A DNA stretch of 64,000 nucleotides from an uncultured Methylotenera sp. GTDB lineage: Bacteria; Pseudomonadota; Gammaproteobacteria; Burkholderiales; Methylophilaceae. The notes below the pieces were generated by a model. It was not told the DNA's origin, made no database searches, and was given only the letters and a program-made list of their open reading frames with translations. Position 1 is the stretch's first letter; every line of letters begins with the position of its first letter. Both the position numbers and the translations under genes were made by a program. The stretch spans positions 1-64,000 of the forward strand of contig NZ_CAMLGS010000011.1 of assembly GCF_946479685.1 (NCBI RefSeq), written 5' to 3'. Shown in pieces: positions 8,805-16,766 of the stretch.

Positions 8805-9509
8805 TTAAGCGGCTGCATTCCCCACTGCTACGCGTACTAACTCATCGATCTTCGCCGTGATATTGGTCAGCTCGCCTGCTACTACAGCAAACTCACGTCC
8901 AACCTCACCGGCACGTGCGGCTACAATTTGCGCATTCACCGACACAATACGTGCCTGCTTGGCAATATTCTGAATGCTGCTCATCAACTCATGATGCTGC
9001 TTACGCTGCACCTTGGCATGTTTTTTAGACTCTTCCTCATACACTACGGTCACTCTGTTAAGAAGCGCAACGATAGGCGTAGCCTGCTGCCCAAGCTCAT
9101 TAAGCAAATCAGGCGCAGTGCGGAATTTGGACTCACAAGCACTGATGGCCTTCTCTACCAAGCTGATAAAGTCTGTGATTTTGCGGTCAGCCTCAACCTC
9201 GCCAAAGTAGACTAAGCGCAACTCTTCAAAAAACACGCCAGGCAACTCGCTATTACCATGCACCAAAGCAGCATGGCTTACCCTGAACAAAGCCAAGGCT
9301 TCGCGTGCGGTTTCCAGCGCTGTTTCATGCCCCATGGTTGAAAGCACCGCATTCAATACAATACGCTGCGATAACATACGCTGACGCCCAGCTAAGTTGA
9401 TGAGTGCACCAAATGTCTCGGTACTAACCTCTGAACTTTGGATTTTAAAATGGTGACCTTGCGCAACCTGATGTTTCACCGCTTGATGAGGTTTTAAATC
9501 TGCTAACAA
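8805..9509 (-). CDS. Short PilJ/MCP-like sensory protein without membrane segments
   Basis: About 235 residues. The first half has FGALINLAGRQRMLSQRIVL, the signature of the PilJ/NarX-type helical sensor domain (type IV pili MCP N-terminal domain). The end has IVSVNAQIVAARAGEVGREFAVVAGEL, which matches the hairpin tip of methyl-accepting chemotaxis proteins. No transmembrane helix or HAMP domain is seen, and the signalling coiled coil is much shorter than usual, so it looks like a soluble mini-receptor. An in-frame GTG exists at 9569, but TTG 9509 follows GGGAG at good spacing and is preferred. It has its own terminator. Role in chemotaxis or twitching is an inference. Confidence 0.7.
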   Translation of the reverse strand: MLADLKPHQAVKHQVAQGHHFKIQSSEVSTETFGALINLAGRQRMLSQRIVLNAVLSTMGHETALETAREALALFRVSHAALVHGNSELPGVFFEELRLVYFGEVEADRKITDFISLVEKAISACESKFRTAPDLLNELGQQATPIVALLNRVTVVYEEESKKHAKVQRKQHHELMSSIQNIAKQARIVSVNAQIVAARAGEVGREFAVVAGELTNITAKIDELVRVAVGNAAA

Positions 9510-9724
9510 GATATTCTCCCTTTTTTCATAATATTCACAACGAACGTCATCAGCACAGTTATCCAGCACTTAAAACTATTCATACTTAGGTTAAGATAAG
9601 CAATTTTTATTCCAAGCAATCGTAGATAATTTAGAAAACATAAAAAAGCAACCACACCACAATCTTGCATCATGCACATTTGCGTATTGGTGTTTTAGCG
9701 GTTTTGATATAAATTCTCATCAGC

Positions 9725-11275
9725 ATGACATCTACCAATCACGACTCAGCACCTGACAGCCATACCGACAACTACACCAGCAGTTTTCACCTCGCACGCA
9801 AGCTGAGCCGACACCATCACTTCTATCTGGGCCCAACTAACTCCGGCAAAACCTATCAGGCACTGCTGGCGTTAGAACAAGCAAAGTCCGGCGTCTATCT
9901 GGCACCGCTTAGGCTGCTGGCAATGGAGATCAGAGACCGCCTGGTCGCAGCAGGAGTACCATGCAACCTGATTACCGGTGAAGAGCGCGTGACGATGGAA
10001 AACGCGCAACATACAGCGTCCACCATAGAAATGATGAATGCGCACAAAGAAGTAGAAGTCGCAGTGATAGATGAAATTCAAATGCTGCAAGACCCAGACC
10101 GTGGCTCGGCGTGGACTGCTGCATTAGTCGGCGTACCAGCTGCAACCGTATTTATCTGCGGCTCCACTGCGGTTACCGCACCTTGCATTGCCACTATTGA
10201 AGCGCTCAATGAAAGCTATGACATTACGCAGCTGGCTCGCAAAACACCGCTGGTGTTAGAACAAGACAGCTTATGCGGTAAACATTACAGCCGCCAGAAA
10301 CTCAAGCCAAAACTACAAAAAGGTGATGCCATCATTGCATTTAGCCGCAAGGACGTACTCACTTTTGCCGCCAGATTCCGCCAGTGGGGGTTTAGTGTGG
10401 CCAGTATCTACGGTGCACTGTCACCCGAAGTACGCAGAACCGAATCTGAACGCTTTAACTCCGGGCAAGCAGATATCCTGGTAGCGACTGATGCGATTGG
10501 GATGGGGCTAAACTTGCCGATACGCCGCATCATATTTGCCAATATCCATAAATTTGACGGCGTAGCCTCCAGACTGCTGAACATGACAGAGGTAAGGCAG
10601 ATTGCAGGCCGCGCAGGCAGATTTGGCATCTATGCAACTGGCTATGTCAGCGTACTTGAAAATGATGAGCTGATTCATATTGAGCACATGCTCTCTGCGG
10701 ACGACACCGCGGACTTAAACAAACTGCCGATCAGCATTAACTTGCAGCAAATAGGCGATATTGCACATCACATGCATACCAACAGGATTGCTGAAGTACT
10801 TAGCTATCATCAGGAAAGAACACGCTTTAGCCATGCCCTTTTTGAGCAAGCATCGCTCACCTCACAAATCACACAAGCACTCATCGTGGATGAATATGCG
10901 CCAAAAATGTCGCCAAAAGACAAATACATCTTCGTATGTGCGCCCATTTCACTCAATGTCGCATTTGAAAAAGACTATTACCTACTGTGCTTAAAAAGCG
11001 TTGCCGAATCTACAGTCCGTCATTTACCGCCTGCACCAGCTTGGCTAGACGCGCAAAACCCAAAACATTTGGAAGAGGCAGAACTACTCAGCCACAATCT
11101 AAGCCTATATGCATGGCTAAGCTTCAAGTTCCCTCGGTATTTTATAGATGGCGAACAGGTAAGCGCCTTACGCTCACGGGTAAGCCGCTACATAGAGCGC
11201 GCGTTACTCACGCAAGCTGGCTACGGTGACACTAGCAGAGAACTGGATTATTTAAACTCAAGAAGAAGGTACTAA
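9725..11275 (+). CDS. Suv3-like ATP-dependent RNA helicase
   Basis: A 516-residue superfamily 2 helicase resembling the mitochondrial degradosome helicase SUV3/SUPV3L1. Walker A is GPTNSGKT at about 36-43, then VYLAPLRLLAMEI (motif Ia) and VPCNLITGEERV. Motif II is DEIQ at about 116-119, motif III is CGSTAV, motif V is ATDAIGMGLNLPIRRIIF and motif VI is IAGRAGRFG. A Suv3-like C-terminal region follows. ATG 9725 follows closely on AT-rich sequence without a strong Shine-Dalgarno. It is convergent with a beta-CASP ribonuclease gene only 7 bp away. By family knowledge it unwinds RNA for degradation; its partner nuclease in this organism is unknown. Confidence 0.82.
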   Translation: MTSTNHDSAPDSHTDNYTSSFHLARKLSRHHHFYLGPTNSGKTYQALLALEQAKSGVYLAPLRLLAMEIRDRLVAAGVPCNLITGEERVTMENAQHTASTIEMMNAHKEVEVAVIDEIQMLQDPDRGSAWTAALVGVPAATVFICGSTAVTAPCIATIEALNESYDITQLARKTPLVLEQDSLCGKHYSRQKLKPKLQKGDAIIAFSRKDVLTFAARFRQWGFSVASIYGALSPEVRRTESERFNSGQADILVATDAIGMGLNLPIRRIIFANIHKFDGVASRLLNMTEVRQIAGRAGRFGIYATGYVSVLENDELIHIEHMLSADDTADLNKLPISINLQQIGDIAHHMHTNRIAEVLSYHQERTRFSHALFEQASLTSQITQALIVDEYAPKMSPKDKYIFVCAPISLNVAFEKDYYLLCLKSVAESTVRHLPPAPAWLDAQNPKHLEEAELLSHNLSLYAWLSFKFPRYFIDGEQVSALRSRVSRYIERALLTQAGYGDTSRELDYLNSRRRY

Positions 11276-11282
11276 GCTCGCG

Positions 11283-12644
11283 TTACGCCAACACAATGGT
11301 CTCAAGGTAATCAGGCATAACTACCTGCCAATGCAATTTTTCTTCTATATGGCGCCGCATCGCATCTGCCGCTACCGGCTCGCCATGTACGATAAAGGTC
11401 TTTTTAGGTGGCGCCTCAAACCCAGCCAACCAATCCAAGATTTCAGAATAATCAGCATGCGCAGAAAGATTGGAAATCAACTCCACATGCGCACGCACCG
11501 GGATATATTCGCCATGAATTTTAATACTCTCCGCGCCATCCAGCATCGTCGCACCGCGCGTGCCTGCGGCCTGGAAGCCAACAAATAAAATAGTGTTATT
11601 AGCATTGCTGACAAAGGCTTTTAAGTGATGCACCACGCGCCCACCTGAAGCCATGCCGCTGGCAGATAAAATAATCATGGGGCCTTTAGCCTCATTCAGC
11701 GCTTTCGATTGCTCTATGCTGTTCACCACATGCGCAGTACTAAATAGCGCACGACATTGCTCCTCACTTAAGCGATGCTCGCCATGATAGAGGTTAAAAA
11801 TTTCGGTCGCATCCACCGCCATCGGGCTGTTTAAATACACCGGAATATCGCCGGCTATTGCACCGGACGCTTTTAACAGATGGATGTAATACAGTAGTTC
11901 CTGCGCCCTGCCCACTGCAAACACCGGAATCACTACTACACCTTTGCGCTTAACCGTTTTATTGATAATGGCAGCTAATTTAACTTTAGGGTCGTCATGT
12001 TGATGCAAACGGTTGCCGTAAGTGGATTCAATCAACAGGTAATCGGCCTGCTTGATCCGCATCGGAGGCCGCATCAAAACATCATTGGGGCGCCCAATAT
12101 CGCCAGAAAACAATACTGAAGTTTTTGTGTCATGAATGCGTACGAAGGCAGACCCTAGAATATGGCCATTAGGCGACAGCCTAAGGGTTAAGCCATCACC
12201 TAAATCCACATCCTGCTCAAAGCTAACCGGCACTAGCAGCTTAAGTGCATTTTCAGCATCTTCCTGGTTATATAGGGGTAATGCCGGATGGTGCTTAGAG
12301 AATCCACGGCGGTTGGCATATTCAGCCTCCTCTTCCTGCAGATGGGCTGAATCCGGCAACATGATCTTACATAAGTCAGCTGTGCCTTCGCTGCAATAGA
12401 CCTTGCCAGCAAAGCCATTTTTTACTAACACGGGTAAATAGCCACTATGGTCAATATGCGCATGCGTGAGCACTACCGCATCAATCCTAGCTGGGTTAAC
12501 TGGCAGCTTTGTCCAGTTACGTAAGCGTAATTGCTTGAGTCCTTGAAACAAGCCACAGTCTATCAATAATTGCTTATCACCACATTTCAATAAATACTTA
12601 GAACCTGTCACGGTTCCAGTTGCACCTAAAAATGTCAGTTCCAT
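11283..12644 (-). CDS. Beta-CASP metallo-beta-lactamase RNA-processing exonuclease
   Basis: Zinc-dependent RNase of the CPSF-73/Int11-like group. The metallo-beta-lactamase core begins MELTFLGATGTVTGSKYLL, with HAHIDH at 61-66. The beta-CASP insert has FAVGRAQELLYYI, and the C-terminal RMMBL-type motif has VHGEPVAADAM near residue 425. Length of 453 residues is usual for the bacterial members annotated as MBL-fold RNA-specificity exonucleases. It starts with AGGGAGG upstream, and a perfect hairpin precedes that ribosome binding site. It lies tail to tail with the Suv3-like helicase, a suggestive pairing for RNA turnover. RNase J is a more distant relative and less likely. Confidence 0.85.
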   Translation of the reverse strand: MELTFLGATGTVTGSKYLLKCGDKQLLIDCGLFQGLKQLRLRNWTKLPVNPARIDAVVLTHAHIDHSGYLPVLVKNGFAGKVYCSEGTADLCKIMLPDSAHLQEEEAEYANRRGFSKHHPALPLYNQEDAENALKLLVPVSFEQDVDLGDGLTLRLSPNGHILGSAFVRIHDTKTSVLFSGDIGRPNDVLMRPPMRIKQADYLLIESTYGNRLHQHDDPKVKLAAIINKTVKRKGVVVIPVFAVGRAQELLYYIHLLKASGAIAGDIPVYLNSPMAVDATEIFNLYHGEHRLSEEQCRALFSTAHVVNSIEQSKALNEAKGPMIILSASGMASGGRVVHHLKAFVSNANNTILFVGFQAAGTRGATMLDGAESIKIHGEYIPVRAHVELISNLSAHADYSEILDWLAGFEAPPKKTFIVHGEPVAADAMRRHIEEKLHWQVVMPDYLETIVLA

Positions 12645-12661
12645 AGAACCTCCCTTTTATG

Positions 12662-12681
12662 TGTACATCGGTCAATGTACA
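12662..12681. promoter_or_regulatory. Inverted repeat upstream of the beta-CASP gene
   Basis: TGTACAT (12662-12668) and ATGTACA (12675-12681) form a perfect 7-bp inverted repeat with a 6-bp centre, about 17 bp upstream of the minus-strand start. It could be a repressor operator or a stem in the leader; nothing in the sequence decides between them. Confidence 0.4.
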
Positions 12682-12734
12682 TAGGCTAATTCATACTGGG
12701 CATTTACATAATGGCTATTTATTGGTTAGTAAGC

Positions 12735-14177
12735 TTAATCCAGGGCAAGTTTCGTTTTAGCCAGTGCAGGATTGGTAGAAAAGTATTTTTTCACCCCAGC
12801 CACAATCGATGCTACCAGCTTATCTTGATAGGCCTCATCGTTAAGCCTACGCTCTTCATCCGGATTGCTGATAAACGCAGTCTCTACCAGAATGGAAGGA
12901 ATATCCGGTGACTTCAGCACCGCGAAGCCAGCTTGCTCCACATGGTTTTTATGTAGTTTATTAATCTCGCCAATATTACCCAGCACGGCTTTACCTAACT
13001 TCAAGCTATCGTTAATGGTAGCAGTTTGAGATAAATCTAATAGTGTTCTGGCCAACAACGGGTCTTTGACATTCAAACTCACACCGCCGATTAAATCAGA
13101 CTCGTTTTCTTTCTTCGCCAAATACCGTGCACTAGCGCTGGTTGCGCCCTTTTCAGACAGCGCAAATACCGAAGAACCACGCGCAGCCGGATTGGTAAAC
13201 GCATCAGCGTGGATAGAGATAAACAGATCAGCCTGCAATTTACGCGCTTTAATCACCCGCATATGAAGCGGAATAAAGTAATCGCCATCACGCGTTAAAA
13301 CGCCACGCATATTGGGGTCTTCGTCTATCTTGGCTTTAAGCTTTTTGGCAATCGCCAAGGTAATCTCTTTTTCATGGCTGCCAGTAGCACCCATAGCACC
13401 GGGGTCCTCACCACCGTGACCAGCATCAATCGCAATCGTGATTTGACGCAATCCTTTAGTGGTTGGTTTATTCTCAATAATCTCTTTAGTAATACTGGCT
13501 GGCGATGTCACAGGTGGTGTAACGGCAGGCTGCGTAATGGCCGATTGCGTAACAGCTGGCTGGGTCACCGGTGGCACCTCTACCGCATTACCAGCATTAA
13601 CTGCAGGCTTAGCCGCTGGCTCCACCTTTACCTCAGGTGTATTAGCCATAGCTGGGGCGTCAGTCAGCGGTGCGGTGGTGACTGCCGACGTGTTGTTTTT
13701 AGTAGCGTCTACAGCAGGCTCTGCGTTATCACGCTGATCCAACATTGCCATTAACGGGTCTTTAATTGGATAAATATCTAACACCAGGCGGTGCTTGTAG
13801 TCACCGGCAGGCACTAAGGTAAAGATTGTGGGCTTCACTTCAGCTTTCAAATCGACTACTAGCCGCACTACTTTAGGTTTAAAGTTGGCAACGCGGATCT
13901 TGGCAATATAAGGGTCGCTGTCAGAAACTTTCTCACCCAATGCCTTAATTACTGTATTTAAATCAATGTCTTCTACATCCACCACCACACGCTCAGGGTC
14001 TTTCAACACTGTCATTTTATAAGTGATAGGTTTTTCGGCTTCTATGGTGATTCTGGTATAAACATCCGCAGGCCAGATACGCACTGCAGTCACGGTATTA
14101 GCATCTGCCGTAGTGATTGCAAACATGCAAAGCAGGCTGAGCGTTAAAGATAAGGTAGAGAAATAATGTTTAATCAT
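12735..14177 (-). CDS. amiC: N-acetylmuramoyl-L-alanine amidase with AMIN domain
   Basis: Periplasmic zinc amidase that cleaves septal peptidoglycan for daughter-cell separation. A signal peptide covers about 1-26 (hydrophobic core LSLLCMFAITTA, cleavage after ADA). An AMIN septum-targeting domain is at about 28-140, then a low-complexity Pro/Ala/Val/Thr linker at about 150-235. The amidase_3 domain runs from about 245 to 470, with AIDAGHGGEDPG, SIHADAF and LVETAFISN carrying the zinc ligands and catalytic Glu. At 480 residues it is longer than E. coli AmiC because of the linker. tsaE ends 3 bp upstream on the same strand, a neighbourhood common in proteobacteria. Confidence 0.92.
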   Translation of the reverse strand: MIKHYFSTLSLTLSLLCMFAITTADANTVTAVRIWPADVYTRITIEAEKPITYKMTVLKDPERVVVDVEDIDLNTVIKALGEKVSDSDPYIAKIRVANFKPKVVRLVVDLKAEVKPTIFTLVPAGDYKHRLVLDIYPIKDPLMAMLDQRDNAEPAVDATKNNTSAVTTAPLTDAPAMANTPEVKVEPAAKPAVNAGNAVEVPPVTQPAVTQSAITQPAVTPPVTSPASITKEIIENKPTTKGLRQITIAIDAGHGGEDPGAMGATGSHEKEITLAIAKKLKAKIDEDPNMRGVLTRDGDYFIPLHMRVIKARKLQADLFISIHADAFTNPAARGSSVFALSEKGATSASARYLAKKENESDLIGGVSLNVKDPLLARTLLDLSQTATINDSLKLGKAVLGNIGEINKLHKNHVEQAGFAVLKSPDIPSILVETAFISNPDEERRLNDEAYQDKLVASIVAGVKKYFSTNPALAKTKLALD

Positions 14178-14180
14178 AAA

Positions 14181-14669
14181 TTAGTTACATAATTCTTTAA
14201 TATTTTTTACACATATCTGGGCAAGCGGCGAGTGCCCTAGTACCCGCACCTTACGCCCATCCGGCTTAATCTCAAAGTAAATATCCAAGTCTGGTGTTGG
14301 CAATATATGTTCAGCCTTTTCCGGCCACTCAATCAAGCAGACGCTGGCTGCGTTAAAGTAATCCCTAAAACCTGCAGACTCCCACTCTTCTTCATCATTA
14401 AACCTATACAAATCAAAATGATAGAGATTTAACAAGCCTTGTGAAGCCTCGATATTTTCATAAGGTTCAACCAAGGTGTAGGTTGGGCTTTTCACCTTGC
14501 CGGCAAAGCCTAGGCCATGCAACAAACCTCGCACCAAGGTCGTCTTACCAGCGCCAAGATCGCCATGCAAGTAAACAGTGAGGTTAGCAACAATCGCTTT
14601 ACTCAACACGTCACCAAAAGCTAGCGTTGCCGCCTCATCTGCCAATTCAAGTGTAAAATTATTATCCAT
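14181..14669 (-). CDS. tsaE: tRNA t6A biosynthesis ATPase TsaE
   Basis: P-loop ATPase that works with TsaB, TsaC and TsaD to make threonylcarbamoyladenosine at A37 of ANN-decoding tRNAs. The Walker A is GDLGAGKTT at 36-44, then KSPTYTLVEPYE and LYHFDLYR, both diagnostic of TsaE, and a late EWPEKAE. I choose ATG 14669, giving 162 residues, because the family begins near this point; an upstream in-frame start at 14711 would add 14 residues that run into queG. Its ATG shares two bases with the divergent queG ATG within the palindrome CATG. It probably forms an operon with amiC. Confidence 0.93.
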   Translation of the reverse strand: MDNNFTLELADEAATLAFGDVLSKAIVANLTVYLHGDLGAGKTTLVRGLLHGLGFAGKVKSPTYTLVEPYENIEASQGLLNLYHFDLYRFNDEEEWESAGFRDYFNAASVCLIEWPEKAEHILPTPDLDIYFEIKPDGRKVRVLGHSPLAQICVKNIKELCN

Positions 14670-15744
14670 GAGCCATTCTACTAAAAACTTGAGCGATCTG
14701 AGCCTTGCCATTAAAAATTGGGGGCTGGCGCTGGGCTTTAGTCAAATCGGCATTACAGACACCAACCTGCAGGCTGCAGAATCTGAACATCAAGCTTGGA
14801 TTGAAAAAGGTTTCCATGGTGACATGGATTATATGGCAAAACACGGGACTAAACGTACCCGTCCCGATGAATTAGTGCCGAATACGCAGCGCATTATTTC
14901 CGCGCGCCTGGATTACCTGCCACCGCAGGCTGCCAACAGCGATGCTATTCTGCAAGACAGCAGCAAGGCTTTTATATCACGTTATGCGCTAGGCCGTGAT
15001 TACCACAAAGTGATGCGCAATAAGCTGCAAAAGCTCTGCGAAAAAATCCAAAGTGAATTAGCACATTATCAAATTGATGCGTTTGAATACCGCGCTTTTA
15101 CCGACAGTGCACCGGTACTTGAAGTAGCACTGGCAGAAAAAGCCGGCCTAGGCTGGCGTGGCAAACATACGCTATTGATTAACAAAGATCATGGCTCTTG
15201 GTTCTTTTTAGGTGAAATCTATACCAACCTGCCATTGGTCGTTGACACCCCTGCCACTAATCACTGCGGCAGTTGCAGCAAGTGCATGCAGGTATGTCCG
15301 ACGCAGGCCATTACCGCACCGTATGAGGTTGATGCAAGACGCTGCATCTCCTACCTCACCATAGAGCTGAAAACCAGCATCCCAGTGGAATACCGCCCGT
15401 TAATTGGCAACCGCGTGTACGGCTGCGATGACTGCCAGTTATTTTGTCCGTGGAATAAGTTTGCAGAAATCACCCAAGAAACAGACTTTGCAGTGAAACA
15501 TGGTCTGGATGACGTTAGCCTGATTGACTGTTTTAACTGGAGCGAAGACGAATTTAAAACAAAAATGGCAGGCAGTGCCATTTACAGAATCGGCTATGTG
15601 CAGTGGCTAAGAAATATTGCGGTAGGCCTTGGTAATGCGGCAACCACGCCTGAAATTATCAATGCTCTCAAACAACATTTGCATCACGAGAGTGAGATCG
15701 TACAAGAGCATGTACGCTGGGCGCTCAGTCGCCATATGCCGTAA
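14668..15744 (+). CDS. queG: Epoxyqueuosine reductase
   Basis: Cobalamin and [4Fe-4S] enzyme that reduces epoxyqueuosine to queuosine in tRNA, the last step of that pathway. Two ferredoxin-like cysteine groups are visible: CGSCSKCMQVCP near 198-209 and CDDCQLFCP near 252-260, with a further Cys in CISYL between them. The C-terminus resembles a HEAT-like repeat (EIVQEHVRWALSRH). The start ATG 14668 gives 358 residues, the normal length; an upstream in-frame ATG at 14578 would lie inside tsaE and adds a non-family extension. No Shine-Dalgarno is seen. Its promoter must lie inside tsaE. Confidence 0.93.
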   Translation: MSHSTKNLSDLSLAIKNWGLALGFSQIGITDTNLQAAESEHQAWIEKGFHGDMDYMAKHGTKRTRPDELVPNTQRIISARLDYLPPQAANSDAILQDSSKAFISRYALGRDYHKVMRNKLQKLCEKIQSELAHYQIDAFEYRAFTDSAPVLEVALAEKAGLGWRGKHTLLINKDHGSWFFLGEIYTNLPLVVDTPATNHCGSCSKCMQVCPTQAITAPYEVDARRCISYLTIELKTSIPVEYRPLIGNRVYGCDDCQLFCPWNKFAEITQETDFAVKHGLDDVSLIDCFNWSEDEFKTKMAGSAIYRIGYVQWLRNIAVGLGNAATTPEIINALKQHLHHESEIVQEHVRWALSRHMP

Positions 15745-15759
15745 TATTATCGAGATGCT

Positions 15760-16761
15760 TTAAGCTAAACGCTGCTCCATATACGCAGCGCTGTTCATAT
15801 TAGATTCAAGATGACTTAAGCGCGATGCCAGCATGGCTGCGCCCACGATACCGGCCTGATCCCCCATTGTAGAAACACTGACCTTTACTTTGCCACGTAA
15901 GGCTGGAATCAAATCTTGCTCCAACTGCTGCTCAAAAGTCGGTGCAAGCAACGCCCATGCCCCACTCATGCCGCCGCCTATCACCACCTCACTCACGTCT
16001 ATCACTTTCAGTATATGCGCCAACGCCTGCGCTAACGCCTTGCCTGCCAAGGCATAAGCAGCGTTTGCTACCTGATCGCCAGCTTCAGCCAGACGCGCAA
16101 CCTCGGCAGCACTGCATTGCTGCCCAGTCGCTTCAAAGTAGCTGATGGCAACACCACTGGCAGAGGCATACCGTTCCATACAACCTGCGTTACCGCAGCC
16201 GCAAAGCCTGCCGCTCTCCTGCACAATGATATGCCCGACCTCCATCGCAACGCCATGCTGGCCCTGAAATGGCTGGCCATTTAAAATCAAACCACCACCT
16301 ACGCCAGTACCAAGACCTAAATAAATTAGATTACTAATGCGCTCAGGATGCATCACGTATTCACCATAAGCCGCGGCCAGCGCATCATTCTCTGTAATCA
16401 CTGGCAGACCGATTAATGCGCTGAGGTCTGTGCTTAAGTCTACACTCCGCAAACCTGGCAAATTGGGGGATTGTAAAATCTGCTGCGTATCCGGTGCGAT
16501 AAACCCCGGAAAACCAATGCCCACTGCACATACTGCAGGATACTTGGCAGCAACGGTTTGTATCGCCTTTGCTGTGGTCGTAAGTATTTGCTGCCACGCC
16601 AGCTCAGGCTTTTGTTGATGCTGCTTACATAAACTGGAAAAATCCGCCTGAAACCGCATTTCTTCCAACAAGCGCGGCTTAGTTAGCCCAGCGGCATCTA
16701 TCTCTACCACGCCTAAACGCAGATTAGTGCCGCCAACATCAATCCCGATGAGCATAGGCAT
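15760..16761 (-). CDS. ROK-family sugar kinase (probably glucokinase)
   Basis: ATP-dependent sugar kinase of 333 residues. The phosphate-1 motif GIDVGGTNLRLGVVE is at the N-terminus. ENDALAAAYGE and LGLGTGVGGGLILNG follow, and the zinc-binding ROK motif CGCGNAGCMERYASA lies near residue 180. The preceding gene malQ ends 5 bp upstream of its start region, and the cluster is for glycogen/maltodextrin breakdown, so phosphorylation of the glucose released by MalQ is the likely job. Fructokinase or N-acetylmannosamine kinase activity cannot be excluded from sequence alone. Confidence 0.85.
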   Translation of the reverse strand: MPMLIGIDVGGTNLRLGVVEIDAAGLTKPRLLEEMRFQADFSSLCKQHQQKPELAWQQILTTTAKAIQTVAAKYPAVCAVGIGFPGFIAPDTQQILQSPNLPGLRSVDLSTDLSALIGLPVITENDALAAAYGEYVMHPERISNLIYLGLGTGVGGGLILNGQPFQGQHGVAMEVGHIIVQESGRLCGCGNAGCMERYASASGVAISYFEATGQQCSAAEVARLAEAGDQVANAAYALAGKALAQALAHILKVIDVSEVVIGGGMSGAWALLAPTFEQQLEQDLIPALRGKVKVSVSTMGDQAGIVGAAMLASRLSHLESNMNSAAYMEQRLA

Positions 16762-16766
16762 AGCAG

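Noticed and set aside
13374..13754. Plus-strand ORFs opposite the amiC linker
   Set aside because: They mirror the repetitive Pro/Ala/Thr linker of amiC and lack start signals.
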